A stretch of 64,000 bases of DNA, from NCBI GenBank assembly GCA_050084985.1, contig JBITNC010000001.1, positions 25,048,001 to 25,112,000 of the forward strand. Direction: 5' to 3'. This stretch comes from Nageia nagi (lineage: Eukaryota > Pinophyta). Both the position numbers and the translations under genes were made by a program. The notes under the pieces were generated by a model. The model was not told the DNA's origin, ran no database searches, and saw only the letters and a list, made by a program, of their open reading frames with translations. Of the stretch, positions 35,233-50,313 are shown in pieces. Numbering within the stretch: the first letter of the stretch is position 1; every line of letters begins with the position of its first letter.

Positions 35233-35739
35233 TACTAGCAATTGCAACATAGTGCAATGGTTACGGAGACTATGGTTTGTAGACTTTCATAATTATTTAA
35301 ATCATTGATTAGATAATTAGAAAAGAAAAAAAATATTTGAAAGTGTAAATTCTAATGATATTGGTTTAAAATTATATATGCAACATAAATATCATAATAA
35401 CAATAATATTTGATATTGTAAATTAATTTAATTATGTTTGAAGTAAAATAAATATTTTTAAATTATTTATGAAATATTAAAATAAAAATAAAAATAATAT
35501 TTGATATTACAAATTGATATTATTAAAATAATATAAATTTATAATAAGGTATTGATTGAAGTTAAAAAAAATTATTTATTTTGTTAATTAATCGTATATT
35601 ATATTATCAAATGTTATAACAATATTAATATTAATTGTTATATATTAAAAAATAACAATATTAATATAATAATTAAGATTATATAACAAAATAACAATAT
35701 TAATATAATAATTAAGATTATCTAACAAGTTGTGTTTGG
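35233..35739. other. Very AT-rich spacer
   Basis: Low-complexity A/T sequence with a duplicated ~38-bp string (AATAACAATATTAATATAAT at about 35651 and 35691). No gene is visible. Confidence 0.7.
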
Positions 35740-36120
35740 CAACTCACTATCAGTTGCTCATGTATCCTAAGTTAACATGCAACCCTCTCAAGTGGGCCCT
35801 GTGATTCAACCATCCTCGACAGCTGCTAATGCTCCAGTGGTCACCCATGACCCCTTTGTGCATTCCATCTGGTCTGGTCCCTCTTAAGCCTCAATAGTGG
35901 CTATATCGTCCCCTTGCTTCTAGTGTGAAGGAAAACTCTTCTTTCCAACTCCACCAATCTAGATCCCTTAAAGGAGTATTCATCATGAACCTATGGAGAA
36001 ATGTAGAGAGATGGGTGTGTCTTTAGGAAGAACATAAAGTGACAGTAACTCATTTGAGTCTTTGCATGTTTTCAGAGAATCTGAGGATGCTATGGACCTT
36101 CATATCCTTGACATTCTCTA

Positions 36121-36369
36121 ATGATCATGTTTTCATGGAATATCAGAGGGTTGATGGACCTAACCTGCAAATATACAGTTCGAAGTGAGCTTCAAGATAT
36201 CACTCACGCTTATGGAATGTTGGATTTTATCTATTTGCAAGAAGTCAAATTTGTTGATTTTATTCTACAGTGCACTTGTACGTTTCTCTGGCCGAGGGTC
36301 CCCTTCTTTCACACCAATCATGCTTTTGGGAAAGGGGGAGCTATCATTTTCATTTCTCCTAAGTGGTAA
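36121..36369 (+). pseudogene. LINE ORF2 endonuclease N-terminus
   Basis: MFSWNIRGL and LDFIYLQEVKF correspond to the catalytic Asn and Glu motifs of the AP-like endonuclease. The ORF stops at 36367-36369, and the continuation is in another frame. Confidence 0.85.
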
Positions 36370-37544
36370 TATAATATTATTTCTTGGGGTGTTGACCCTT
36401 CTAATCAAGTTTTTTGGGTCTTACTTGAGGTTTTTAGAAAATCTTTTGGCATTATCAATATTTATGCCTCCAATGATGTTGAGGAGAGAAAAGAGTTATG
36501 GCATTGGCTTGCTTTTTCGCTACCATTGGCCACCTGAATTTTGTGCGAAGACTTCAACATGGTTGAAAAGTATTCAGATAAGAAAAGTAAGACTACTATG
36601 AGGTGGAATTTAGGTGAACGGGAAGCTTGATTTTTTTATAAAAATAACCTTAACCTTTTTTACCCTAATTGCACCTTTTCCCCGAAATACTTTCTTGAAG
36701 CTTAGTAGTTTACATAGTCAAACTTCCAAGCTAATGAATATCAAGTTCTCAAACACCTTGATCGAGTTATGATTTCTGAATGTGATTTCTTTCATCCAAA
36801 AAGGCTTTCCTCTATCCTTTCATTTGTGTCTATTATCCGTGGTACAACTCTTTCAGACCATTCCCCGATCCTCTTTACTAATTCTTACTCTCAAGCTCCT
36901 GCTTGCCTCTTCCTCTCGCTTTTTTACTTGAACACCTCGTTCTTGCAATCCTCTACTATGAAAGCTAATGTCTATCGGATCTAGAATTTAATCCCTATAA
37001 CTTTAAGGTTTTCTATTTGGATTCAATGGTGGAATAATATCATAATCGACACCACCAAGGTGTTACATATGTTTGGGGTAAAGTTTGCAAAGAGAATACA
37101 TAGATCCAATTTGGCTATCAAGGAAGAGCTATCTTAAGCTTCTCAGATCTTGGAGGCTAATAGATTTAGCTAACCTGCTGAAGCTTATGTTACTACTCTT
37201 TTCCATGAAGTGAGGAAAGATGACTTGTACAAAGCTAGAGGTGCCCAACTTCGAGCCCATCTCAGTTGGCTTAAAGTGGGTGGCAAAGTTACTAAAGAGT
37301 TTTTCCAACACCTTTTTCCCCTATTCATGTCGTTTAATTCAAATTTATTCAAACTAAGGGTGTCTGTCTTGCTCCTTTTCATAAGATCATGTAGGTTTTT
37401 GTCAACCATTATCAAAAAGTTTTTTCTTCTCAACCTTTAACTCCTACTAGATAAGAAGTTATCAATGTGTGTTCTATTGTCATACCTCTTAAGCTTTCTC
37501 AAGCTCAAAGGGAACCATGTGATACTCCTCTTTCCTTATAATAT

Positions 37545-38370
37545 TTGAAAGTTTCCCTTTATCAAATGGAAAATGATAAAGCCCTTGGAATTGATAACTT
37601 TCCTTATGAATTTTACAAAGAATTATGGGATATGGTTGACCCTAATCTGCTCCAAGTTTATAAAGAGGTAATGATTTTGGGTTCTTTAGGCCCAATGCTT
37701 AATAAAGGCAATATTAAGTTCATCCCCAAGCTTGGAGATCCAGAGTTGATTACAAATTGGTGTCCCATTACTTTGTTAAATATGAGCTATAAAATTATAG
37801 CTAAAGCTCTAGATCTCAAGCTGAGGCCTCTACTTCCTTTGATTATTTAGCTAGAATAGATAAGCTTTATTAAGGGAATTTATATTCTAGATAATATGAT
37901 TGCAGTTTGGGAAGGTATGGAGTGGGCTCGCTCCTTTGGTCAGGATGCTTTATTTATTAGAATTAATTTTGAGAAAGCTTATGATAGGATCAAATGGAAC
38001 TTTATCATTAATATGTTGCAATCCCTAGGGTTTGGTTTCTTTTTTCTACAATCTGTATATATTCTCTTTATAGATGCTTCTGCAGTTCTCACTTTGAGAG
38101 GGTCTCAATTTGAATCAATTTCTTTGGCTCATTCAATGCAGAAGGGTTTCCCTTTAGCTCCCTCCTTGCTCATTCTTGCTATAGAAGCTTTTGTCTATCT
38201 TCTTGCTCATTCTTGCTATAGAAGCTTTTGGCTATCTTCTTGCTCATTCTTGCTATAGAAGCTTTTGGCTTTCTTCTTGCTCATCAGGCTTCTCAAGGTT
38301 TAGTGAAGGGTATTTCCCTTTCCAACTCTCAAGTTTAACTTTTAAATGGCCACTTTGTTGATGATTCCAT
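37545..38370 (+). pseudogene. LINE reverse transcriptase
   Basis: 37545-37850 has NDKALGIDNFPYEFYKELWD and WCPITLLNMSYKIIAKAL. 37896-38258 has INFEKAYDRIKWNFI and MQKGFPLAPSLLILAIEAF. The catalytic aspartates are in FVDDS at about 38350. A 37-bp tandem expansion at 38166-38276 disrupts the frame between the PLAP motif and LAHQASQGLVKGI. Confidence 0.9.
38166..38276 (+). repeat. 37-bp tandem repeat, three copies, inside LINE RT
   Basis: TTGCTCATTCTTGCTATAGA starts at 38166, 38203 and 38240, with a partial fourth unit to about 38287. Two extra units add 74 bp and shift the frame. Confidence 0.95.
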
Positions 38371-40300
38371 TATCACATGAGTAGATAAGAGCAATCTCTC
38401 AAGAATTCTCTTAATTGTTTGGACACTTTTTACATGCAATTTGTTCATAATCTTCTTGAGTGGCTTTCTAATTTCTCTTGGAAATGGATTCAAAATGTAG
38501 AGAATGTTTAAAATTTTGGGTATTCCCTTTGGTTTTCAAGCTTCCATTACTTAGATTTAGAATTCTATGGTGCAAAGAGTTGAAAACAAACTTAGCTACT
38601 GGTTGACTAAAAAATTATCTTTAGCTAGGAAGTTTCAAATATGACCCAAAGTGTTGGCCTCTACTCATGTTTATTATTCTTCTTATTAGGTCCCTTCTAA
38701 AGCTTGCTACCAAAAGTTAGAAAAGCTTCTTTGAGATTTTATTTGGGCTTCTGATGTTTATAAGAGGGATTTTCATAGAGTAACTTGGAATATTTCTTAT
38801 CTTCCTTGTGCTGTTGAGGGTATTGGGCTCTTTAATTGTCAAACTTAAGGATATGATCTCTATTGTAAGTGGATTTTGAGAGCCTCATATGGAGAAGAAT
38901 CCTAAAAAAATATTCTCATTCAACATTGCCTGGTTATAAGCCTCCCTCTTAGAAAAAAGGTATGGAAGGGTATTTCCTTGCAGATTATTCTCATAGTCCT
39001 AGTTTCAATTAAGATTATTGGTTTGTTTGTTATCAAGAGTATGTGGAAAGATTGGGAAGCTTTCAAACCTTAGCTTAGTTATAATATTTGAGATAAGTCT
39101 ACAAGGGTTTCAATTCCTACCATTAATTTGTGGTGGTACTCAATTATTCAAATTGAAGGACTTTCTTTGGCTAGAATTCAATGGATTAGAGCTTTAAAAT
39201 TTTAAAAAAGGGAATTGATTGGATTTATGATTTCTTTGATCCTCACACCAAGAGTTGGTTTTCTTGGGAGACATTTAGAAGAATTCATAATTTGAAAATA
39301 TATGATAAGAGCATATTTGATGTGGTGGTTAATCATACTTCTTTTTTTGTATGGTCCATATTTGGAAAGTATTTCCAGAAACCCTAGTGTTCTAATTGGT
39401 TTTGGCCCAAGAATGTTAATTTTCTAAAGTATAAAACACATCTAGCATACAATTGACTTTCCCCTAATGTTCCTATGGTTAACACTTTGAATCTTCGATG
39501 GGATTTGGTGTCCTCTTAGTTTCGGTGGTCTCTCAGGTTTAATGTGGTATGGGCTAATTATTTAGAACCTAAGGAGAGCTTTTTTTCCTAGGGTCTACTT
39601 CACTAGGGTTTACCTATAGGATATCATGGTATGCATATGGGTGTTGTTAATTCCACTTGTGCTTTCTATCTTGAATTATAAGATTTTATTCATATTTTTT
39701 GGTCTTATCTTAAAGCTTATGAAGCCTAGGAGTGGGTTCTTCATTTCTTTAATCCTTTCCTTGAAACTCCTATCCCTTGGGTTCATGCTATTCTAGGAGA
39801 CCTTATGGTGTTTTTCGAACCTGTTGGTGAAGCCTAGCATATCTTTTGAGTTAGTATTTTGTACCATTTATGGAAAATATAGAATAATATTATCTTCAAA
39901 AGATAAGAGGCTTCAACCTCTTTCTCTCTTACTGATAAATATTATGTATTCTATGATTGTTAATTATAGATAATTGTTCAAGTTTAAAAAGTTAATATGG
40001 AGGTTCAACACTTACAAAATTTGCTCAACATAGGGGGAATGCTCCCTGTAATCTTATTCGTATTTCATCGTATGTGGCTCCTCCATAGCAAGAGTGATCT
40101 TAAAGTCATGAAGGTTATGGTCATCATTATTCATGCATCCATAATCCTAACCATCCCTTGTACTATGCTCATAGCTCGGTTCCTTTTCCCCAGTGTCATT
40201 TGTCTCAACCCCCATCGAATCTTGGTTGTTTGCAAGAAGTAATTTTGGTGGACAAGATATCAAACCTCTGCATTACAAGTGGATGGGATGTTTGACCCTC

Positions 40301-40587
40301 TCCATATGCTCTAGTGATGGGTTGGGGATATGATCCTTAGATCCGATCTCATGAGCTTCAAGAGAATGTGAAGTGTGCTCGCATTGAAGTAGGGGAAGCT
40401 AATGATAGAGTCATTGCTAATGATGGTTGAAGTGATATGACTAATGATAATAGGGGTTGGGAACATATGCACTTTGTTGATAATTTTCATCCCTCCCATA
40501 CCAATGTGTGATATGTATTAATTATTTCTTATTATGAGGTTGGTTGGTTGGTCCTTATGAAATTTTATTAAGGTAATGATTTGTCTT
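40301..40587. other. Spacer between LINE and LTR
   Basis: Nothing recognised. It may include the 3' UTR of the LINE. Confidence 0.4.
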
Positions 40588-41015
40588 TGTTGGAATGTAT
40601 AATGCATTATTGTAAGGATTTGGTAAGGTTCTTCTTATAAATTGACTAATACTTAAAGGTGTCCTTAGATACCTTAAGTATTTAAGTGAATATTATCATT
40701 TAACTTGTCATACACTCCTTCTCATTATTAAGTATTATTTTCTTTATTACCTAGTTAGGTATGTAGGTTGACATTATCTTAAGTTCACTAGTAGGTGTGC
40801 TTAGTTGTCATACTTATCAGGTTGTTTTAATCTGATAGTCAACATTATTTTTATCATGTGGCTATTTTACATTTCACTTGCTATTTAAGCAAGGTGTATC
40901 TTATGTTTAATTCATCCATCATTTTATTCATTGCGAGTAATCTTTTATGCTCTTGTGATATTCTTTCAACTCTTAAATCCTGGGTAAGGAACTTCATTTT
41001 TCCTCTCTCCTTTCA
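40588..41015 (+). repeat. Lone copia-family LTR related to element C
   Basis: It starts TGTTGGAATGTATAATGCAT, the same as the reverse complement of the element C LTR end at 54030, and ends TTTCA. A tRNA-primer-site-like TGGTACCAAAGG follows directly (41016-41027), so it is a 5' LTR on the plus strand. No matching 3' LTR or pol is present. The internal part is lost by about 41426. Confidence 0.8.
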
Positions 41016-41426
41016 TGGTACCAAAGGAAGTTGAGTTTTGTAAAGATATTCTTGAGTCTTTTCTTGCATTCTACTGACACCCATAACCTTTTTTGATTGT
41101 GTAGCGTGCTTATTATGGTGGATCATCTTCCCATGTTGGTATCTCACAACATTTAAGATTGGGGTTTGATTGGAGGATTACTTTCTATGGTTTCTCTTTG
41201 AGATCATAGGTTTCATCTTTTGATAGGGCCTAAAGTTTTCTCACAGCCTTCATTTAGCGAGGATTTCTCCAATTCACACCTCCACCATTACGGATTTGTG
41301 AGATCTCTGCCCTCATTACCTTTTTTATCACTACGATCTATGGTTTCAACATCTCTTGTAGTGTGATCTCTTTCATGGTGTATTTATTCCACGAGTCTTT
41401 CTCAAATCTGGCATTGGTATGGATGG
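41016..41426 (+). other. Primer-site-like start and short internal remnant after the LTR
   Basis: The first twelve bases resemble a primer-binding site with two changes. The rest is non-coding and unassigned. Confidence 0.5.
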
Positions 41427-41525
41427 TTGAAATTTGACGTTTGCCTCTATCGATCAATAACTTTTTAACGACGGTTTCAATATTGTAATGCCATCAATTT
41501 TATTTTTCCCATCGAACTACATTTA
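41427..41525. repeat. Second copy of HSP70 distal 5' flank
   Basis: Same orientation as 35129-35232: TTGAAATTTGACGTTTGCC, then ACGACGGTTTC and ATATTGTAATG. No HSP70 coding sequence adjoins it. Confidence 0.83.
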
Positions 41526-41609
41526 TAATATAATAAAAATATTTTTATACGAAATAAATATAAATATTTTTTAAGTATATATAAATATTTTTAAATAAAA
41601 AAATATATA

Positions 41610-42160
41610 TAATTATGAATATAATAGATAAATATTTTAAAAAATCAATGAATTTACATTTTTTTATTATTATATGTATTTATATGTACTTTTTTATGTG
41701 ATAATTAAAAAATAAAATTACTTGTAAAAATATTTAAAAAATCTAAAAATGTTCAATACAAGCAATAAATTTCAACCTATTAATATCACTTCGCTTGCAA
41801 ATCACGAGTCAATTTTTTCTCGGATTAAAAGTATGGGCATGCATATATGCACCATTCATTCTTATACGTATTTTAAAATAAATATTTTTATTATCAATAT
41901 CATAGATAAATATTTTAAAAAATCAATGAATTTACAATTTTTTTATTATTATACATATTTTTTATGGTAATAAAAAATATGTACTTTTTTATGTGACAAT
42001 TAAAAAATAAAATTACTTGTAAAAAATATTTAAAAAATCTAAAAACATTCAATACAAGCAACAAATTTCAACCTATTAATATGATCTTGCTTGCAAATCA
42101 CGAGTCAATTTCGTCTCGGATTAAAAGTATGGGCATGCATATATGCACCATTCATTATGT
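41610..42160. repeat. ~280-296-bp direct tandem duplication
   Basis: AGATAAATATTTTAAAAAATC recurs at 41626 and 41904, and GTATGGGCATGCATATATGC at 41831 and 42127. The intervening ~200 bp match with small indels. It is non-coding and AT-rich. Confidence 0.9.
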
Positions 42161-43329
42161 ATTTATACATTTGGCATGGTAAAACAAACCTACAAAAATA
42201 ATTTTGTTAAAATTTGAAGACCTAATGAAAATACAATTTGATCCCTCAGTTTTGTGTATTCATCCAAACATGTATTACATGTTAAATCAATAAGATTATA
42301 AAAGTTATACTCTTTTCTAGCTATAGATATGGAAAATTAACATCCTTCCCAACTTGGTAGAGTTCATCAATTTTAAACATCGTAAAATTAGAATCAAAAT
42401 GATAAAATCTTAATGGTTCCATAGCAAGTCCATCATATAATTTCTTAATGATTTTTTCATGATGCCTGATGCTACGACCATATACATCCACTTAGAGGAA
42501 GAACGAAATTTGCCTAACATAATAAGCCTTAATTCTTCGTAATTTGAGTAATAGAATGAATATGCAAAAATAACTTTTATATTTCCATGGTTTGAATAAT
42601 TTTTCAATTTATAACTACACAATTCCTAAATTTGATTTCAATCCAAAACATAAGGTTTATTTTAAATAGAACTTGTCTCTTTGTAAAAGATTTTAACTGA
42701 AGCATGCATTTTATGACAGCTTATACAATAAAATCTTTAAATAATATAATACCCTTTTCCATGTTTGTATCATATAATAGGTATAATTATGAAAACTATA
42801 ACATTATTTGTTCTTAAACATTTTGTATAAAACTTTTATATTAAGTTTACAAAGTAAACTAAAAAGATTATTTAAAATAGAAGTAAGAATTTGAACTATA
42901 AAGTATTCATTCCTCAAGCATTTCTCATCTAACTTTTTACCATAGGTGTACCAACCAAGGTTGTGATGATTACTTATAATACAAGTGTGTGTACTATAGG
43001 AAAATCGGGGTTTTACAATGGCATTTTTAAAATGATTTTTCATATGATGATTTTTAATAGTAATTAAAAATAGCCATCATAAATTATATTATAGCATGGC
43101 AATTTTAATGATAATTTAAAACCCCCTAGTATACACTACCATGATATCTTTAATCCATTGTAAGAACTTAATTCCAAAAAATACAAACTTACACAACATG
43201 CATCTCCTACCAAATTAATTTGGACAAATGAGGTAAACAAGTGATACATGAGTCAAAGGAAAAAGAGGTAAGATGAGGCAAAGGGAAAATATGCTCTAGA
43301 GAAAATGAGGTGAGTGGAGAAGCCAAGTC
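42161..43329. other. AT-rich stretch; no gene recognised
   Basis: Only short ORFs without domains (such as 42410-42622 and 42804-43043, minus). I see no repeat structure. Confidence 0.5.
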
Positions 43330-44075
43330 AAACAAATTGAGGTAAGCCTAAACCTATATTGCTCTTATTGATGCCCATCTATTCCATTTGTTTCAAATTA
43401 TGTAATGACTTCATTTGTATCTAGATTAACGCCACATATTCTATTTGTTCAAATAGTTTGATGACTTCCTTTGCTACAAGCATTCCTTGCATACCCTACA
43501 TTTGAATTAATGCCCACATATGTTCAAATAGTTTGATGAATTCATTTCCATATGGATTAATGTCCATTTATTTTATTTGTTCAAATGGTTTGATGATTTC
43601 CTTTGCTTCAACCATTCCATGCATAACATGCAATCAATAGCCCTTGAAATTATTTGTTCATAACCTATGTTTTCAAAAATAATCCTTACCGTATTACTAC
43701 TCTTGTATTTTGTATATATATCTATTAGGATTTTTATCATAGATTCATGTAAAAGAAACCCACATAAAGTTATTTTTCTAGGCCCCATTTTGTTCAAACA
43801 AAACCTTTGTCATCTTAATGCTCTCATATTTTGCATACATGTCTATCAGGGTTGTTATCATAGTTTCACGCAGAATAAACTCACATCAAGTTATTTATCT
43901 ATGCCCCATTTTATTCAAACAAAATATTTGTCATTTTAATGCTCTCATATTTTATATTAAAGTTGTTATCACTGTTTCATGCAAAAGAAACCCACATCAA
44001 GTTATTTATCTATATGCCATTTTATTCAAACAAAACCTTTGTCATCTTAATGATCTCATATTTTACATACAAATA
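43330..44075 (-). pseudogene. PPR protein pseudogene / PPR-derived tandem repeats
   Basis: Minus-strand translation gives MHGMVEAKEIIKPFEQI and VAKEVIKLFEQIE, typical of plant PPR proteins, in the left part (43330-43620). Further right are at least four ~118-bp units with LIDMYAKYESIKMTKVLFEQ-like sequence (43660-44075). Stops and shifts occur throughout. Element D is inserted at 44076, inside the repeats. It is the same family as 23225-23640 but in the opposite orientation. Confidence 0.75.
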
Positions 44076-44782
44076 TGATGGAATTTAAGGAATCCATAAC
44101 CTATATCACTTGTGTCTCCAAGTCATTAAGTCTTAATCAACCTACTTAATCTCACAAATCTAAGCTCATAATAACACCAATATACATAATGGTAAAACCT
44201 CTCTTTATACCTAGAGAGAAAGAATCCACTTTAACATCAATCTATTAATCTTTCAAAGACTTTACAAAGAATTTGGCTCTATGGTTATAATACCAAATTT
44301 TTATAACATGAGCTATCTCTATTCTAGTTCTACAATACTAGCGTAACAATGCTCTTTAAAATTATCTATTTTACATCAAGGACTAACCTTCCTTTAATAA
44401 GCTAAAATACCATCTTAGTTAACCCTTTTACCTAAGAGGAATACCATAGTCCATAGGATATACATATTCTCACATTACGTGAGAATGGTAGGTGGAAGGC
44501 TTTCCACCTATGCTTATTTAATGATTACATATGTCCACACTTTTATCTTAAGTGTGTGGGTCTACATACATATGTGGAAATACCTAAAATAAAAAATAGA
44601 TGGGGCTCTACATTTGCATACATGGATAATCCATATTTTATAATAAGTGGATTATTCCATATCATTATAAAATCTTTTTTTTTTCTAACTTAGGTGTTAC
44701 ATATGTTCCTTTAATTCTCAATTAACTAGGAACATACCTAAGTTATTTACACATACACAATATTGTATTGTAAGTTCTAACA
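44076..44782 (-). repeat. 3' LTR of element D
   Basis: Bounded by TGATGG on the left and CTAACA on the right (TGTTAG on the minus strand), 707 bp. The partner LTR lies outside the window, so the left boundary rests on the TG end and the similarity of that end to the LTR of B. Confidence 0.75.
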
Positions 44783-46769
<1,987 letters not shown>

Positions 46770-49074
46770 AAACTTCACTACCCCTTGAGGGAAACTTTAC
46801 TAACTTGATAGAATCCATAAGCTTTCAAAACTAAGCTTCAAGAAGGGGTTTAGTGAATAAATTAGCAGAGTTCAGGATGGATGAAAAATACTACAAGTAT
46901 ATGATGCCATCTAAAATCTTCTCCTTGATGAAGTATGCTTTGATTTTAACATTATTTATTTTCTGATGGAAAATAGAATTCTTAGCCAAAGAAATAGCTA
47001 ATTGATTATATGAAAAAATTTGATATGGATGAGCTTGCTCATACCTTATTTCTTTCAGAAGATGCCTAAGCCAAATAGCTTCCTGGATCATAATAGACAT
47101 GGCTCTATATTTTACTTTTATGGTGGAAAGAGAACCAATAGGATGCTTCTTGGAAGCCCAAGAGATAGTACCTAAATCAATATTAAACACATATGCAAAG
47201 GTTGATTTCATGTCATCTTTATCTCCCATATAGTTAGAATCTGATAACATTAAGAAAAAAATGAAGGAATCTTGAAATACTTGAGAGCAAGATCCTTCAT
47301 TCCTACAACATACCTTAAGATTTTTTTAACAACATTGAGGTGTTCAACATATGATTTTTGCATAAATGATACCATCAAAGTTTTTACAAAGGTAATATCT
47401 AGCCTCAATATAATCAAATACAATAGACTACCAATTAATTGCCTATAAGAAGTAGCATATGCCAGCTGAGAGTTGGAGCTAAAAGTTAAAGTTTTTTTAG
47501 AAGATACTGGAATCATAATATGTTTGCACTCCTCCATTATAAACTTCTACAAAATATCTGAGATATACTTGGATTGACTAAGGTAGGTACAATCCTTGTA
47601 TTAGTATACTTGCATACCAAGGTAGTATTGCAAGAGACCAAGATCAATAATATCATAAGTTTCCTTAAGTTTGGATATGCACTCTTGGATGATTTCATCA
47701 TTATTTTTAATGATCAGAAGATCATCCACATAAAGGATAATCAAGACCAAGTCTTATCACTAATGGAGCACATATAGATCAGAGTTGAAGAAGCACTTGA
47801 AAAATTCAATATCCTCAAAATAACATGAAATCTTCTTGTACAAAGCTCTAAGATAGGCTTGTTTAAGTTCATACAATGAGTTCTTTAGCTTGCATACAAA
47901 AGACTCTTTTCCTTCCATAATAAACCCTTATGGTTTATTCATATAGATATCCACATCTAAGTCACTATTAAGAAAAGAACTCTTGATGTCAAATTAAAAA
48001 ACTTTCCATCCTTGAGCTGCTAAAAGAGAAAAGATTAATCTGACTCTAAGCATCTTTTCTATTGAAGCAAAGGTTTCTTCAAAATTAACTTCATATTTAT
48101 GAATGAAACCCTTGGCTACTAAACTTACCTTTTATTTCTTAATATTATCAATTGAATTGTACTTGACTTTGTAAATCCACTAATTACCAATCATATTCCT
48201 CTTATTTTGATAAGGAACCAAGTCCTAAGTTTTATTCTTCATAAGCACCTCATACTCCACTTTCATGGCTTCCATCTAACATTTCTGTTTTGAAGATTTT
48301 TTGAAAAATGAGGGCTCATTTTTGTTATCAATTTTAAAATATAAGTATTTATTCATGGTCATACTCGTTATTCTCTATGTTAGAGAATTTTTCTCCTAAG
48401 ATGACTTATCTACATTGATATCCAACTAGTTAGATGCAACTAAAGAGTCATCTAAATCATTAACATCCTCATTGGAAGTATATTCTTCAAGAATTTTATT
48501 GAAATTTACATCCTTTGAGATGAATATTTCTCTATAATATAGAGAGTAAAGCAAAAAACCTCTATATTGACTATCATAGCACATCAAGATGGAACTTTTA
48601 GATCTCTTATCTAGATTCTATCTTTTTTTAGAAATAATATAGGAGAAAGCTTCACAACCAAAAATCTTAAAGTGAGAGATGTTAGGTTTCTTTCTTTTCC
48701 ATGTCTCAAAAAGATTTTTGCCTTCAATGGCTTTTATGGAAAATCTATTTAAGGTGTAAATTGTAATGTTCATAGCTTCATCCCATAAGAAACTAGAAAG
48801 ATTTTCTAACATGCATCTAGTCATCTCTATGATTATCCTATTTTTTCTTTTGACAAAACCATTTTGTTGAAGGGTGTAAGGAATCATAAATTATCTTATG
48901 ATCTCATACTTAGCATAAAATTCATAAAATTCATTTCTATTATACTCATCCCTATGATTTGATTTTAACATCTTAATTTTAAGGTTAGTTTAAATTTCAA
49001 CTAAGACCTTAAAATCTTTGAACCTATCAAAGGTTTGATCCTTGTGCTTAAGTAGATAACCAAATATCATCCTA
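46770..49074 (-). pseudogene. Element D pol: integrase C-part, RT and RNase H (broken)
   Basis: Minus-strand pieces: 48887-48618 is late integrase (YTLQQNGFVKRKN, FLWDEAMNITIYTLNRF). RT is fragmentary (48300-47550). RT end and RNase H lie at 47537-46891 (SQLAYATSYRQLIGSLLYL, SFMQKSYVEHLNVVKKILRY, TISWASKKHPIGSLSTIK). The C-terminus near 46850-46780 reads LFTKPLLEA and KFPSRGSEV. At the position where A and C have TGA this copy has a Ser codon. Confidence 0.88.
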
Positions 49075-49079
49075 CAAAA

Positions 49080-49559
49080 TGATGGAATTGAAGGATTCCA
49101 TATAACCAAGATCTCTTTGGAGTTTCTTCAATAAAAATGTGCCATTCATCCATCTAGCAAAGGTAAAAAGTAATCACACAAAAGATAACACATGATGTAT
49201 AGTGGTTCCTCCATCTCTTCGGAGTACATCCACTTTGAACCATCATTATATTACTTTCTCAGAAGATAACTCTCCTATAAATTTTCAAGATAAGCATTAC
49301 CATGTTTGATCAAGTTACATAATGAGAGAAGTACCTCTCTATTTATAAGAACTAACCCATGTTTTAACCTTTCTTTTATCCAAGGGTAGAGTTAAAGGTG
49401 TTTCTATATTTATTCTCTTTTTATATTTATTTTTTTTCTATTTTTATTCCTCTTAATGCTTTAAGGTTTCTAAAGATACTTTAAGCATTAAGTGAATTTA
49501 CATTTAAAAAAAATATTACATAATAAATATTACACAATATTACATTACAATTTCCAACA
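49080..49559 (-). repeat. 3' LTR of element B
   Basis: 480 bp, TGATGG...CCAACA on plus. The polypurine tract CTGTCCTTTAATG (plus) follows at 49560. Confidence 0.93.
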
Positions 49560-50313
49560 CTGTCCTTTAATGTAAAATTTGGTAGAGAGTCAAAAAGATA
49601 AAGAAAGAGAAAGTAAGAGCGAGTTCTCCTTTAAGAGATATAAGTGGAGATGAAAAATTTTTACATCTTTAAGAAAGTAATAGAATATAAATGGTTCTAC
49701 AATGGTTCAATTACTTAACTATTTTAATAAATGATTTTACAATATAATTATTAATAAAAAAATGATTTCTTTGTACAAATGTAGTCATTCAATAACATGT
49801 TGACATGAAGAGCCTCCATGAGCTTGTATACCCAAAGTAACTTGTAATCTCACGAAGAACCTGCAAGCTATAAGCAACTCAAAAAATAAGATCAACTAGA
49901 TACATCATATATACATATATAAGATAGAAGTCATCCATAAATTGATCAAATATACCAAATCATCACATATGCACAATCAACCAAGTGATATTAATGCATT
50001 CTCAACCATTGATATAAAAAAAATCATCAATCTTTATCAAAAAAATTTTGATTTTTGATTTTTGTATTTATTTGTTTTAGATCATTATTCTGTATTTGTT
50101 GAGGTGTTATGAAGGTGTCATTATAATATAAAATTTCATAATTTAATTCTCCCCCTTGATGGAAACTTCACCAAAGAAATACTTATGTGACCATGTTAAC
50201 TTAACCATGTCACAAATGATAAAAAAATAATAGAACTAAATCATAAGTTTAGATTTTTAAGCCGCACATGACAACTTGATCAAACACAAAGTCAAGATTT
50301 ATAAACCACATAC

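Larger units (their letters stand above)
35740..40300 (+). mobile_element. LINE (non-LTR) retrotransposon, 5'-truncated and decayed
   Basis: In order: the tail of ORF1 (about 35780-36120, proline-rich, with a stop); ORF2 from 36121 with an AP-endonuclease N-terminus (MFSWNIRGL, then FIYLQE); endonuclease C-terminus (RVMISECDFF, TTLSDHSPILF; about 36755-36880); RT (37545-38370); and an RVT-type zinc-finger region (about 39390-39560, NWFWPKNVNFLKYKTHLA). ORF1 and ORF2 overlap as TAATG at 36119-36123. Frameshifts and stops are scattered throughout. The left end lacks most of ORF1, so it is 5'-truncated as usual for LINEs. I could not find the poly(A) end or target duplication; the right limit is approximate. 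Confidence 0.87.
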
